Positions 33,630-42,233 of a stretch of 64,000 nt of DNA are shown here, one piece after another. Source of the stretch: Lentzea terrae (GTDB taxonomy: Bacteria; Actinomycetota; Actinomycetes; Mycobacteriales; Pseudonocardiaceae); NCBI RefSeq assembly GCF_003265345.1, contig NZ_QFWW01000038.1:113125-177124 (forward strand), in the 5' to 3' direction. Within the stretch, counting starts at the first letter, position 1. Every line of letters begins with the position of its first letter. The notes beneath the pieces are model-generated. The model searched no databases, was not told the origin of the DNA, and saw only the letters and a list, made by a program, of their open reading frames with translations. Both the position numbers and the translations under genes were made by a program.

Positions 33630-33658
33630 ATCGTCTAACGCTGTGACAGGCCCCACAG

Positions 33659-33664
33659 TACGGT
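33659..33664 (+). promoter_or_regulatory. -10 box of the TAXI-TRAP transporter operon
   Basis: TACGGT ends 6 bases before GTG 33671, consistent with a leaderless transcript. Confidence 0.45.
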
Positions 33665-33670
33665 GCGATC

Positions 33671-35608
33671 GTGGCCAACCCGGACCTCGCCCGCATCGTC
33701 GCGGAGCACGACGAGGAGATGCCGTCGCGCTCGCTCTCACCCAGGTGGGAGCGGGCGCTGTGGGTCGCCGGTCTCCTCATCGCCCTGCTGGTTCTGAAGC
33801 AGGTCTTCTTCCCGTTCGCCAAGGGCAGCCAGTACTACCTGATCATCTTCCTGGCGGTGACGCTGCCGCTGGTGTTCCTGTCCTACGGCCGCGGTCACCA
33901 GCCGCCGTGGTGGGACTGGGTGCTGGCGCTCGCCGCGTTCGTGGCCGGCGCGTACCCGCTGTTCGGGGGCTATGACGAGTTCCTGAACCGGCAGGGGCAG
34001 TTGACCACGCTGGATGTCATCGCGGGCGCGGTGCTGCTCGTGCTGATCCTGGAGGCGTGCCGGCGGACGACCGGCTGGGTGCTGCCGGTGGTGTGCCTCG
34101 GGTTCATCGCGTTCGCCTACTACGGCGGGTTCCTGCCGTCGGCGTGGTCGATCGCTCACTCGGGCATCGACTTCGCGCAGATCATCAACGGCTTCTTCAA
34201 CGACTCCAGCGGGTTCTACGGGATTCCGCTGGACGTGGCCGCGACCTACATCGTGCTGTTCACGATCTACGGCGCGGTGCTGAACGCCTCCGGTGCCGGG
34301 AAGTTCTTCGTCGACGTCAGCTTCGCGGCGTTCCGCAAGTCGCGGACCGCGCCCGGCCGCACCGCCGCGACCGCCGGTTTCCTGCTGGGCACGGTGTCCG
34401 GTTCGGGCACGGCGACGACCGTGTCGCTGGGCGCGGTGACGTGGCCGATGCTGCGGAAGGCCGGCTATCCCAAGGAGAACGCGGGCGGGCTGCTCGCGGC
34501 GTCCGGCATCGGGGCGATCCTGTCGCCGCCGACGCTGGGCGCGGCGGCGTTCATCATCGCCGAGTACCTGCAGGTGTCGTACCTGTCGGTGCTGATCTGG
34601 GCGATCATCCCGACGTTGCTCTACTACCTCGGCATCGCGCTGGCGGTCGAGGCCGACGCCCGGCGGTTCGGGGCGCGGCCGGTCGACATCGACGCGCCGC
34701 GGTTCTGGGACGTCCTGAAGCTCGGCTGGTACCACTTCCTGTCGCTCGGGATCATCATCGTCTTCCTGGCGCTGGGCATCCCGGTCTACAAGGCGGTCGT
34801 GTACGCGACGGGGGTCGCCGCGCTGTTCGCGTTGATCAACCACCGGCGCGAGTGGTTCCGGCTGATCGCCGACGCGCTGTCGACCGGTGTGCGCTCGGCG
34901 TTCCCGGTGATCGCGGTCTGCGCGGCGGCCGGTGTGATCACGTCGACGATCACCAAGACCGGGCTGGGGCAAGCGCTTGCGGGGTCGTTGGTGGACCTCG
35001 CTTCGGCGCTGTCGTCGTCCGAGGTCGTCATCCTGATGCTGACGGCGGTGTTCGCGGCCGTCGCGGTGTCAGTGCTCGGACTCGCGGTGCCGGTGACGGC
35101 GTCGTTCATCATCTCGTGGGTCGTCATCGGTCCGGCGTTGATCACGCTGGGCGTCGAGCCGGCCGAGACCGCGATGTTCATCTTCTACTACGCGGTGCTG
35201 TCCGAGGTGACGCCGCCGACCGCGCTCGCTGCGGTGGCCGCGGCCGCGCTGACCGGCGGCGATGTCATGAAGACGATGTGGCAGACGTGGAAGTACACGC
35301 TGCCCGCGTTCCTGGTGCCGCTGGCGTTCGTGCTGACCGATTCCGGTGCCGCGCTGTTGTTGCGCGGGCCGTTGCTGGACTCGGTGTGGGCGTTCGGAGC
35401 GTCCGCACTGGGAGTCGCCGCCCTGGCCGTGCTGACGGGCGGGTGGCTGTTCGGTCCTGCGCGCTGGCCGGAACGCCTGCTGTGCGTGCCGGCCGCGTTG
35501 TTCCTGCTCTACCTGCAGCCGTTGACGATCGCCATCGGGGCCGGGTTCCTCGTGGTGGCCGTGGCGGTACACCTGGTCACCCGTGGGAGGGTTCGTGATG
35601 CTGCGTAA
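33671..35608 (+). CDS. TRAP transporter fused 4TM/12TM permease (TAXI type)
   Basis: A 645-residue permease with about 16-18 membrane helices, the fused DctQ and DctM parts of TAXI-associated TRAP transporters. Signatures are TAATAGFLLGTVSGSGTATT, MLRKAGYPKENAGGLLAASG, IGAILSPPTLGAAAFIIAEY and a later EVTPPTALAAVAAAALTGGD. These form the Na+ and substrate path. A soluble lipoprotein encoded 11 bases inside its end supplies the ligand. TAXI systems import small carboxylates or amino acids; the ligand here is not evident. Confidence 0.94.
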   Translation: MANPDLARIVAEHDEEMPSRSLSPRWERALWVAGLLIALLVLKQVFFPFAKGSQYYLIIFLAVTLPLVFLSYGRGHQPPWWDWVLALAAFVAGAYPLFGGYDEFLNRQGQLTTLDVIAGAVLLVLILEACRRTTGWVLPVVCLGFIAFAYYGGFLPSAWSIAHSGIDFAQIINGFFNDSSGFYGIPLDVAATYIVLFTIYGAVLNASGAGKFFVDVSFAAFRKSRTAPGRTAATAGFLLGTVSGSGTATTVSLGAVTWPMLRKAGYPKENAGGLLAASGIGAILSPPTLGAAAFIIAEYLQVSYLSVLIWAIIPTLLYYLGIALAVEADARRFGARPVDIDAPRFWDVLKLGWYHFLSLGIIIVFLALGIPVYKAVVYATGVAALFALINHRREWFRLIADALSTGVRSAFPVIAVCAAAGVITSTITKTGLGQALAGSLVDLASALSSSEVVILMLTAVFAAVAVSVLGLAVPVTASFIISWVVIGPALITLGVEPAETAMFIFYYAVLSEVTPPTALAAVAAAALTGGDVMKTMWQTWKYTLPAFLVPLAFVLTDSGAALLLRGPLLDSVWAFGASALGVAALAVLTGGWLFGPARWPERLLCVPAALFLLYLQPLTIAIGAGFLVVAVAVHLVTRGRVRDAA

Positions 35609-36575
35609 ATACGCGATCGGTGCGATCGCATTGGCGCTCGTGGTTTCCGGGTGTGGCGGCAAGCGCACGCCCACCACGCCGGACGCCGGTGGCTCTCAGG
35701 CGTCGTGCGAGGCGTCCGACGGCCGGATCACGATCGCGACCGGCAACTCCGGTGGCGTGTACTTCGTGGTCGGCGGCGGTCTCGCCAAGCTGATCTCCGA
35801 CAACTCGAAGCTGAAGGCGTCGTCCGCCGAGACCGGCGCGTCCGTGCAGAACATCCAGCAGCTCGTCAGCGGCACGTACGACATCGCGTTCTCGCTGGCC
35901 GACACGGCTGCGGACGCGGTGAACGGCACCGGTGCGTTCAACGGCAAGAAGGAGAAGATCGCGGCGCTGTCGCGGATCTACCCGAACTACACGCAGGTGC
36001 TGGTGCGAGCCGACTCCGGGATCAACTCGGTCGCGGACATGAAGGGCAAGCGGATCTCGACGGGCTCGCCGAAGTCGGGCACCGAGGTGATCGCCGGCCG
36101 GTTGCTGAAGTCGGCGGGTCTCAACATCGACTCCGACGTCTCTGCCCAGCGGCTGGACCTGACCAAGACCGCGGACGGGATGAAGGACGGCAGCATCGAC
36201 GGCCTGATCTGGTCCGGCGGTCTGCCGACGCCGCAGATCACCGACATCACGACGTCGATGAAGGACAAGGTCAAGTTCATCGACATCACCCCGCTGCTGC
36301 CGGAGATGAAGAAGATCAGCCCGGTGTACGACACGGGGACGATCCCGGCTGCGACGTACGGCACCGCGGAGGCTAAGACGATCGTCGTACCGAACTTGCT
36401 GCTGGTCCGCGAGGACTTCGCGGCCAACAACGCGTGCGCCGTGACCAAGCTGATCTTCGACAAGAAGGCTGACCTGGAGAAGGTGCACCCGGCCGTGAAG
36501 GACATCGATCGCGCGAAGGCTTCGGCGTCCGACCCGGTCCCGCTGCACCCTGGAGCGAAGCAGGCACTCGGCTGA
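35598..36575 (+). CDS. TAXI-family TRAP transporter solute-binding lipoprotein
   Basis: A 325-residue lipoprotein with signal MLRKYAIGAIALALVVSGC, anchored at Cys19. The TAXI domain has ITIATGNSGGVYFVVGGGLA, AETGASVQNIQQLVSGTYDI, and KGKRISTGSPKSGTEVIAGRL. ATG 35598 gives the proper signal and has GGGAGG upstream; it overlaps the permease by 11 bases. It ends 16 bases before purD, but that gene has its own -10 box. Confidence 0.94.
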   Translation: MLRKYAIGAIALALVVSGCGGKRTPTTPDAGGSQASCEASDGRITIATGNSGGVYFVVGGGLAKLISDNSKLKASSAETGASVQNIQQLVSGTYDIAFSLADTAADAVNGTGAFNGKKEKIAALSRIYPNYTQVLVRADSGINSVADMKGKRISTGSPKSGTEVIAGRLLKSAGLNIDSDVSAQRLDLTKTADGMKDGSIDGLIWSGGLPTPQITDITTSMKDKVKFIDITPLLPEMKKISPVYDTGTIPAATYGTAEAKTIVVPNLLLVREDFAANNACAVTKLIFDKKADLEKVHPAVKDIDRAKASASDPVPLHPGAKQALG

Positions 36576-36577
36576 AC

Positions 36578-36583
36578 TACGCT
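36578..36583 (+). promoter_or_regulatory. -10 box of purD
   Basis: TACGCT ends 8 bases before GTG 36592. It begins 2 bases after the preceding stop, so purD can be expressed apart from the transporter. Confidence 0.45.
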
Positions 36584-36591
36584 GGGGCATC

Positions 36592-37848
36592 GTGCGCGTC
36601 CTGGTCATCGGGTCTGGAGCCCGTGAGCATGCCCTTGTCCTCGCGTTGTCACGCGATCCGCAGCTGACTGCTTTGGCGTGCGCGCCTGGCAACGCAGGTA
36701 TCGCGGGACACGCCGAGATCTACGGCGTGGACGTCGCAGATGCCTCGGCGGTCGCCACCCTCGCGAAGGAGTGGAAGGCCGACCTCGTCGTCATCGGCCC
36801 CGAACAACCGCTGGTCGTCGGGGCCGCTGACGCGGTCCGAGCACTGGGCATCCCGTGCTTCGGGCCCTCGAAGGCCGCCGCCCGGATCGAGGGCTCCAAG
36901 GCGTTCGCGAAGGACGTCATGAACGCGGCGGGCGTCCCGACCGCCCACAGCGAGGTCGTGGACAACCCGGCCCGCCTGGACGCCGCGCTCGGCCGTTTCG
37001 GCCCCACCTGGGTCGTGAAGGACGACGGCCTGGCCGCGGGCAAGGGCGTCGTGGTGACCTCGGACCTGGCTTTGGCCCGTGCGCACGCGATGACGTTGCT
37101 CGACGGCGGGCACCCGGTGCTGCTGGAGTCCTTCCTGGACGGTCCGGAGGTGTCGCTGTTCTGCGTCACCGACGGTGTTTCCGTCGTGCCGCTGATCCCG
37201 GCGCAGGACTTCAAGCGCGTGGGTGACGGGGACCACGGTCCGAACACCGGCGGCATGGGCGCTTACGCACCGTTGCCGTGGGCGCCTTCCGGGCTTGTCG
37301 AAGAGATCGTTTCGCGTTGCGTGCAGCCGGTCGTCGACGAGCTGCGCGCTCGCGAGACCCCGTTCGTCGGCCTGCTGTACGCGGGTCTGGCGCTGACGTC
37401 GTCCGGCGTGCAGGTGATCGAGTTCAACTGCCGCTTCGGCGACCCGGAGACGCAGTCGGTGCTCGCGCTGTTGAAGTCGCCGATTTCTTCTTTGTTCCTG
37501 GCGGCGTCGACGGGTTCGTTGTCGTCGTTGCCCGCTCTGGAGTGGGAGAACGGCTACGCCGTCACCGTGGTCGTGGCCGCCGAGGGCTACCCCGGCCGCC
37601 CGCGCACGGGTGACGTGATCACCGGCTCCGAATCCGAGGGCGTCCTGCACGCCGGCACCCGCCGCCGCGAGGACGGCGCGGTCGTGTCCGCCGGCGGCCG
37701 CGTGCTGTCGGTGGTCGGCACCGGCAAGTCCCTGTCGAAGGCCCGCGAGCGCGCCTACAAGCGCATCGCGGATGTCCACCTCGCCGGCTCCCACCACCGC
37801 TCCGACATCGCTCTGAAGGCGGTCGACGGCAAGATCACGGTGCCGTGA
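36592..37848 (+). CDS. purD: Phosphoribosylamine-glycine ligase
   Basis: A 418-residue ATP-grasp enzyme making glycinamide ribonucleotide in purine synthesis. It shows the N-terminal VIGSGAREHALVLAL, CFGPSKAAARIEGSKAF, the ATP-grasp strands WVVKDDGLAAGKGVVV, the metal region PNTGGMGAYAP and EFNCRFGDPETQ. Length is normal. GTG 36592 matches the family N-terminus. Its stop overlaps the start of an ADP-ribosylglycohydrolase gene (GTGA), an unexpected partner for a purine gene. Confidence 0.98.
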   Translation: MRVLVIGSGAREHALVLALSRDPQLTALACAPGNAGIAGHAEIYGVDVADASAVATLAKEWKADLVVIGPEQPLVVGAADAVRALGIPCFGPSKAAARIEGSKAFAKDVMNAAGVPTAHSEVVDNPARLDAALGRFGPTWVVKDDGLAAGKGVVVTSDLALARAHAMTLLDGGHPVLLESFLDGPEVSLFCVTDGVSVVPLIPAQDFKRVGDGDHGPNTGGMGAYAPLPWAPSGLVEEIVSRCVQPVVDELRARETPFVGLLYAGLALTSSGVQVIEFNCRFGDPETQSVLALLKSPISSLFLAASTGSLSSLPALEWENGYAVTVVVAAEGYPGRPRTGDVITGSESEGVLHAGTRRREDGAVVSAGGRVLSVVGTGKSLSKARERAYKRIADVHLAGSHHRSDIALKAVDGKITVP

Positions 37849-38753
37849 GCCTGCTGGGCTGCCTCCTGGGCGGCGCGGTAGGAGATGGGCTGGGCGCGCC
37901 GATCGAGTTCACGTCGATCGACGAGATCCGGCGTCGTCACGGTGATGCCGGTGTCGTCGATCTGCCGTCGTTGGAGATCACCGACGACACCCAGATGGTG
38001 CTCTTCACTCTCGAAGGCCTGCTTCTGGCCCGTGAGCACGGCGTCGACCCGTTGCTGACCGTGCGGGCCGCCTACGCGCGCTGGCTGCACACGCAGGGCG
38101 GCCCACCGGTCGCCTCTGACGGCTGGCTGATGGCGGACCAGCGCCTGCACTCACGGCGGGCGCCGGGCCACACGTGCATCACCGCGTTGAAGCACAACGA
38201 AAAGAACAACTCCAAGGGCTGCGGCGGCGTGATGCGCGCCGCCCCCGTCGCCGTGTGGTCGTCCGACGTCCGCGAGGTCTTCTCACTGGCCGTGGACACG
38301 GCGAAGATGACCCACCACCACCCGAGCGGCTACCTGTCGGCAGGCGTCCTGGCAGTGATCGTCCGTTCGTTGCTGGATGGCGCGGACCTGCCGTCGGCCA
38401 TTGCGGTTTCCCGCGCCGAACTGGTCCGCTGGGACGGCCACGAGGAACAGACCACCTTGCTGGACAAGGTCGTCTCGCTCGGCCCGCTGACCCCCGAGGA
38501 AATCGAGGCCGAACTGGGCGGCGGCTGGGTGGGCGAAGAAGCCCTGGCCATCGGCCTGCACGCCGCCTTGGTGGCACCCGATTTCGCCTCGGCGGTGCGG
38601 GTCGCCGTCAACCACTCAGGTGACAGCGACTCAACCGGCTCGATCTGCGGCAACATCCTGGGCGCCCGCGACGGCGTTGCCGTGATTCCCTCGTCGTGGA
38701 TTTCCGTGCTGGAGCTCCGCGACGTGATCGAACGCCTCGCCCTCAGCTGGTGA
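37845..38753 (+). CDS. ADP-ribosylglycohydrolase-family protein
   Basis: A 302-residue DraG/ARH-fold hydrolase that removes ADP-ribose from proteins or small molecules. The dinuclear-metal motifs are visible: LGGAVGDGLGAPIEF, ITDDTQMVLFT with the Asp pair, CGGVMRAAPVA, and NHSGDSDSTGSICGNILGA with the C-terminal metal Asp residues. The GTG start overlaps the purD stop by 4 bases, so it is translated with purD. It converges on the AraC-type gene with an 11-base overlap. Confidence 0.94.
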   Translation: MSLLGCLLGGAVGDGLGAPIEFTSIDEIRRRHGDAGVVDLPSLEITDDTQMVLFTLEGLLLAREHGVDPLLTVRAAYARWLHTQGGPPVASDGWLMADQRLHSRRAPGHTCITALKHNEKNNSKGCGGVMRAAPVAVWSSDVREVFSLAVDTAKMTHHHPSGYLSAGVLAVIVRSLLDGADLPSAIAVSRAELVRWDGHEEQTTLLDKVVSLGPLTPEEIEAELGGGWVGEEALAIGLHAALVAPDFASAVRVAVNHSGDSDSTGSICGNILGARDGVAVIPSSWISVLELRDVIERLALSW

Positions 38754-39591
38754 CCGGAATCCACAACTCCGCTTTGGCCGTGTCGCCGTCGATCTGCGTC
38801 TGCAACATCGACGGCCCTTCAACGCTCCGGTAGCTGTTGGACGGGAACCACTGCGCGTAGATGTCCCGCCACATGTACTGAATCGTCTCCGGGTACGGCC
38901 CTTCCGTCCGGAACACGGCCCAGGTGTGCGCGGGCACCGTCATGGTCTCCATGTCCTCCGGCGCGTCCCGGCTGGTCACCACGCCCTGGAAGTAGTCGAG
39001 CTGGTCGCCCTCGTCGGTGCCTTCCTGGTTGGAAGTGATGGCCAGCAGGCCGTTGGGCTCCCCGTCACCGAGCTCCTTCATCCGCTCGAGCGTCGGCATC
39101 CCGATGCCCTTGACGAACTCGACGATCGCGGGGTTCATCCCGAGGTGCACCAACGGCACCCGCGTCCCCCTGCCGACCACCTTGAACGCCTCCTTGTTCA
39201 CGATCCGGTACTCCATGCTCGTACTCCCTTCGACAACCAGCCTGAACGTGAGAATCTGCTGCGACTGCAACGGCTTCTTCTTGGCGCGAGCCTCCTGCGG
39301 CCCGACACCGTGCATGGCCCTGAACGCCCGCGCAAAGGCCTCGTTGGACCCGTACCCCCACCTGATCGCGATGTCGAGCAGGGAGTCCTGTCCACTGAGG
39401 ACCTCATTCGCGGCCTTCGTGAGCTTCCGCCGCCGGATGTACTCGCTGAGCGGAATGCCCGCGAGCGCACTGAACATCCTTCTGAGGTGGTACTCACTCG
39501 TGCCGGCGATGCGGGCGAGTTGCCTGACGTCGACCTCTCCTTCGAGGTCGTCCTCGATGCGGGCCATGGCTTCGTTGAGTCGTTCCAGCAC
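38743..39591 (-). CDS. AraC-family regulator with GyrI-like effector domain
   Basis: A 282-residue regulator. The N-terminal AraC DNA-binding domain contains VRQLARIAGTSEYHLRRMFS and AIRWGYGSNEAFARAFRAMHG, ending near residue 110. A linker follows, then a GyrI-like/SOUL-fold effector domain starting MEYRIVNKEAFKVVGRGTRV and ending WIPVTS, the layout of Rob-like multidrug sensors. GTG 39591 is chosen because TAGCGT lies 7 bases upstream; GTG 39597 is the alternative. The target genes are not evident. Confidence 0.9.
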   Translation of the reverse strand: MLERLNEAMARIEDDLEGEVDVRQLARIAGTSEYHLRRMFSALAGIPLSEYIRRRKLTKAANEVLSGQDSLLDIAIRWGYGSNEAFARAFRAMHGVGPQEARAKKKPLQSQQILTFRLVVEGSTSMEYRIVNKEAFKVVGRGTRVPLVHLGMNPAIVEFVKGIGMPTLERMKELGDGEPNGLLAITSNQEGTDEGDQLDYFQGVVTSRDAPEDMETMTVPAHTWAVFRTEGPYPETIQYMWRDIYAQWFPSNSYRSVEGPSMLQTQIDGDTAKAELWIPVTS

Positions 39592-39640
39592 GTCCACAAC
39601 GCTATGGGCTGCGCTTCGGTCGTACCCGACTTCCTGTGCC

Positions 39641-40969
39641 CTATCCGATCGCCTTGCGAACCTCGTCCACCATCCGCTTGGCGATCGGCGTGAAGACCGC
39701 GTTGTACGCCTTGAGGTCATCGGGAGCCCAGTTGCCGTACCCCGTGAGCCGCACCTGGGTGCGTCCCGCGACGAACGACATCGTCGGAGAGTCACCCACC
39801 GGATAGCTGCACGTCGCGAAGTCGCCGATCTTCTCGTCCGTCAGGACGGCCTCACCCATGATCTTGCGGGCCGGCGAGTTCGGGTTGCAGTCGTGGGCGT
39901 TCCGGACCGCCATGTCGGCGTCCCGGTAGGTCCGCAGCTCGACCTTCAACGCCTTGCCCTCACTGCGAGACTTGGCGTTGTACCACTCGGTCGAGAGCCG
40001 CCGGCAGTCTTGCTGGTTCGAGTAGTAGTACCGCGTCTCGCCCTTGTCGTTGACGAACTTCTCCATGCTCTCCCGTTCACGGAAGTCCGCCTCTGCGACG
40101 CCGGAGTCCTTGCTCTGCGTGATCTCCTGGAACAGTTCGGCGCTCAAGATGTCGCAGGCGCTCGGCACGCTCTCGTACCGTCCGGTGTGCACGTGCGTGG
40201 TCAGACCTTGCGGCCCCTTGTTCAGGTTCTGCGCCACGCGCTCCACCAGCTCCATGAACGTGGCCTTGTGGTCGGTGATCTCCTTGTTGTCACTCATCGT
40301 CGAGGCGCCGACGACCACCTGCGTCTTGCCGTCGCTCGTGGTGATGCGAGCGTCGAACCCGTCCGCCTTCAGCCCAGGGGACAAGACGGTCTGGAGCCCT
40401 TCGACCGTGATCAGCTTGTCGTCTTCGGCCACGTAGTCCGCGGGCAGCAGGCTGTTGAACGGTCGCTGGTAGACCGCAAGCGAGAGGCGCTCGATCCGGT
40501 TCTCGAGCATCGGCTCGTACATGCAGACCGAGATCGGGTCGAGCTCGTTCTTGATGGTCGCGTCGCTCACGGGCACGGACCGGCTCAGATAGATCTGGTT
40601 GTGCCAGCCGTGCGCGGCGTCCCGGAAGCCCACCTCTTCGATCAGCGTCGCAGGCATCACGGTGCAGGCGTCGAACACGGCCACGTCGCCGTACCTGGTG
40701 GCCTCCGGCCCCACCCTCTGCGCGATCACCGCAGTGTCAACGGGACCGGGCTCCACCTGCCCAGCCGCTGGTGCCTTGTCGCCGCCCTTGACCAGGATCG
40801 CGGCAGCGACCCCACCGCCGACGAGGACCAGCGCTCCGACAATCGCCGCGATGACCAACCCGGCGCGCTTCTTCTTGGGCGGCGGCAGCTGTTGTTGCGG
40901 GTACTGCTGAAACGGATAGGGCTGCTGATGCGGTTGCTGCGGCGGATAAGGCTGCTGTGGCCCGTGCAC
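39641..40969 (-). CDS. Membrane-anchored protein with two DUF3558-like repeats
   Basis: A 442-residue protein. Residues 1-45 are Pro/Gln/Tyr-rich (QQPYPPQQPHQQPYP) and cytoplasmic; one membrane helix (GLVIAAIVGALVLVGGG) follows; the remaining 360 residues are outside. The external part has two halves with DUF3558-like openings, FDACTVMPATLIEEVGF and SACDILSAELFQEI, each followed by further Cys such as ISVCMYEP and FATCSYPVG. This echoes the DUF3558 lipoprotein on the opposite strand. GTG 40969 has GGGGGAG upstream. It is divergent from the type VII substrate island and probably part of it. Confidence 0.78.
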   Translation of the reverse strand: MHGPQQPYPPQQPHQQPYPFQQYPQQQLPPPKKKRAGLVIAAIVGALVLVGGGVAAAILVKGGDKAPAAGQVEPGPVDTAVIAQRVGPEATRYGDVAVFDACTVMPATLIEEVGFRDAAHGWHNQIYLSRSVPVSDATIKNELDPISVCMYEPMLENRIERLSLAVYQRPFNSLLPADYVAEDDKLITVEGLQTVLSPGLKADGFDARITTSDGKTQVVVGASTMSDNKEITDHKATFMELVERVAQNLNKGPQGLTTHVHTGRYESVPSACDILSAELFQEITQSKDSGVAEADFRERESMEKFVNDKGETRYYYSNQQDCRRLSTEWYNAKSRSEGKALKVELRTYRDADMAVRNAHDCNPNSPARKIMGEAVLTDEKIGDFATCSYPVGDSPTMSFVAGRTQVRLTGYGNWAPDDLKAYNAVFTPIAKRMVDEVRKAIG

Positions 40970-41118
40970 GTGCTCCCCCAGGTGGTCGGCTGCGTTCCTC
41001 CCCCAAGTCGCGGAAGCTACCGGAATCGACACGGTGCGCCAGCGGAAACGGAACTCAGAGTGACGTGGAACCAACGAGGGGTGGTCTTCGTCCAACCTCA
41101 GGTACGTCTTACGCAGGC

Positions 41119-41156
41119 GTTGGTAACCTGCGAAGCGGGACCGAACCGTTACCAAC
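41119..41156. promoter_or_regulatory. 9-base inverted repeat upstream of the type VII substrate island
   Basis: GTTGGTAAC (41119-41127) and GTTACCAAC (41148-41156) are exact complements 20 bases apart, ending 19 bases before the first GTG. This is a candidate operator for the divergent promoter region. Confidence 0.5.
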
Positions 41157-41175
41157 CGTACGGGGGTAGGACGTC

Positions 41176-41634
41176 GTGACACAGGAGAACGCGGGGGCGG
41201 ATGCCGTTCTCGGTGCCGCTGCGGGACTGGCTGGTGGCGCGATCGGTGGTGCGGTCAGCGCCTTCAAGGCCGCCACGTCGATCATGGACAGGGTCGCTCA
41301 GGCAGCCGGCCCGTCGACTCAGCAGTTCCACGTCGACAAGGACACCGTCTTGAAAGCGGGCAAGGTCATTCACGACCAGTGGCTGATGCTTGAGCAGGCA
41401 TACTTGAACGTTGTCCCCAAGCTGCGGATCAACTTCAACGGCGACCAGGTCACCGCTGACGTTGTCCAGGCCTGGAACGACCGCTTGGTCGGCGAACGTG
41501 ACGACTCGTACGCCGCTCGGATCGGACAATACAAGGATGCTTTGAAGCACCTTTCCGATCAGTTGAAGGCGTCTGCCGAACAGTACGGTCTCTCTGATGA
41601 TGACATCAAGGCGACGTTCAGGCCGAAAGCGTGA
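41176..41634 (+). CDS. Small helical protein, likely type VII secretion-associated
   Basis: A 152-residue protein with a Gly/Ala-rich, weakly hydrophobic N-terminus (AVLGAAAGLAGGAIGGAVSA) followed by long amphipathic helices, in the manner of WXG100-like or ESX-linked proteins. No WXG turn is seen; LEQAYLNVVP and DDSYAARIGQYKDAL could form the helical hairpin. GTG 41176 has TAGGA upstream. The next gene starts 4 bases inside its end. No named family is recognised; the assignment rests on the neighbours. Confidence 0.72.
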   Translation: MTQENAGADAVLGAAAGLAGGAIGGAVSAFKAATSIMDRVAQAAGPSTQQFHVDKDTVLKAGKVIHDQWLMLEQAYLNVVPKLRINFNGDQVTADVVQAWNDRLVGERDDSYAARIGQYKDALKHLSDQLKASAEQYGLSDDDIKATFRPKA

Positions 41635-42224
41635 AGATGCGTACTTACAAACTAGCCTCCGCAGTCCTCATTGCGGTGCTCGTGTCGGCCTGTACGACAA
41701 GCGGCGAAAAGGGAAACCCTACGCCCGCCTCGACGCCGGGATCCTCGTCGGGAAATAGCGCTGGGAGTAGTCTTCCGGCGCGTCCGTCGAGTCTGAAGTT
41801 GGATTCTGTGGATGCATGTAAGCTGCTGAACGCAGATCAGATGAAGCAGCTTCAGGCTGTCGCCACCAATCCGACAACCCTTGACCTGGTGGACGGCGCG
41901 AAATCACCCAGTTGCCACTACAACGGTGAAGACAGCTTCGCCTACACAATCGGTGCGGTGACTCACAATGGTGTGTCCTACTGGCTGCAGGGCGGCAACT
42001 TCGACACCAAGGTGATCAAGGTTGCGGATTTCGGTGCCGTCGAGGTTCAGCTGAAGGGCGTATCTGGATTCGATTGCTCAGTCGCGATTGACGTGGCTGA
42101 AGGCCAGCAGCTGATGGTCAGCTACGTCCCGACTTCAGCCAAGAAACCGGCGCAGTCAGTGTTGTGCGGGAACGCTGAGAAAGCCGCCGGTCTCGCGCTC
42201 GCTACGCTCAAGACATTGAAGTGA
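41631..42224 (+). CDS. DUF3558 lipoprotein
   Basis: A 197-residue lipoprotein. The signal ends in the lipobox VSAC with Cys21, then a Ser/Pro/Gly linker to about residue 55. The DUF3558 domain has VDACKLLNADQMKQL, SPSCHYNG and FDCSVAIDVAEGQQLMVSY with paired Cys. The family is plentiful in Pseudonocardiaceae and often near type VII genes; its function is unknown. GTG 41631 overlaps the previous stop by 4 bases. The region has lower GC than its neighbours, with more A- and T-ending codons. Confidence 0.88.
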   Translation: MKMRTYKLASAVLIAVLVSACTTSGEKGNPTPASTPGSSSGNSAGSSLPARPSSLKLDSVDACKLLNADQMKQLQAVATNPTTLDLVDGAKSPSCHYNGEDSFAYTIGAVTHNGVSYWLQGGNFDTKVIKVADFGAVEVQLKGVSGFDCSVAIDVAEGQQLMVSYVPTSAKKPAQSVLCGNAEKAAGLALATLKTLK

Positions 42225-42233
42225 GGGGGAGCC

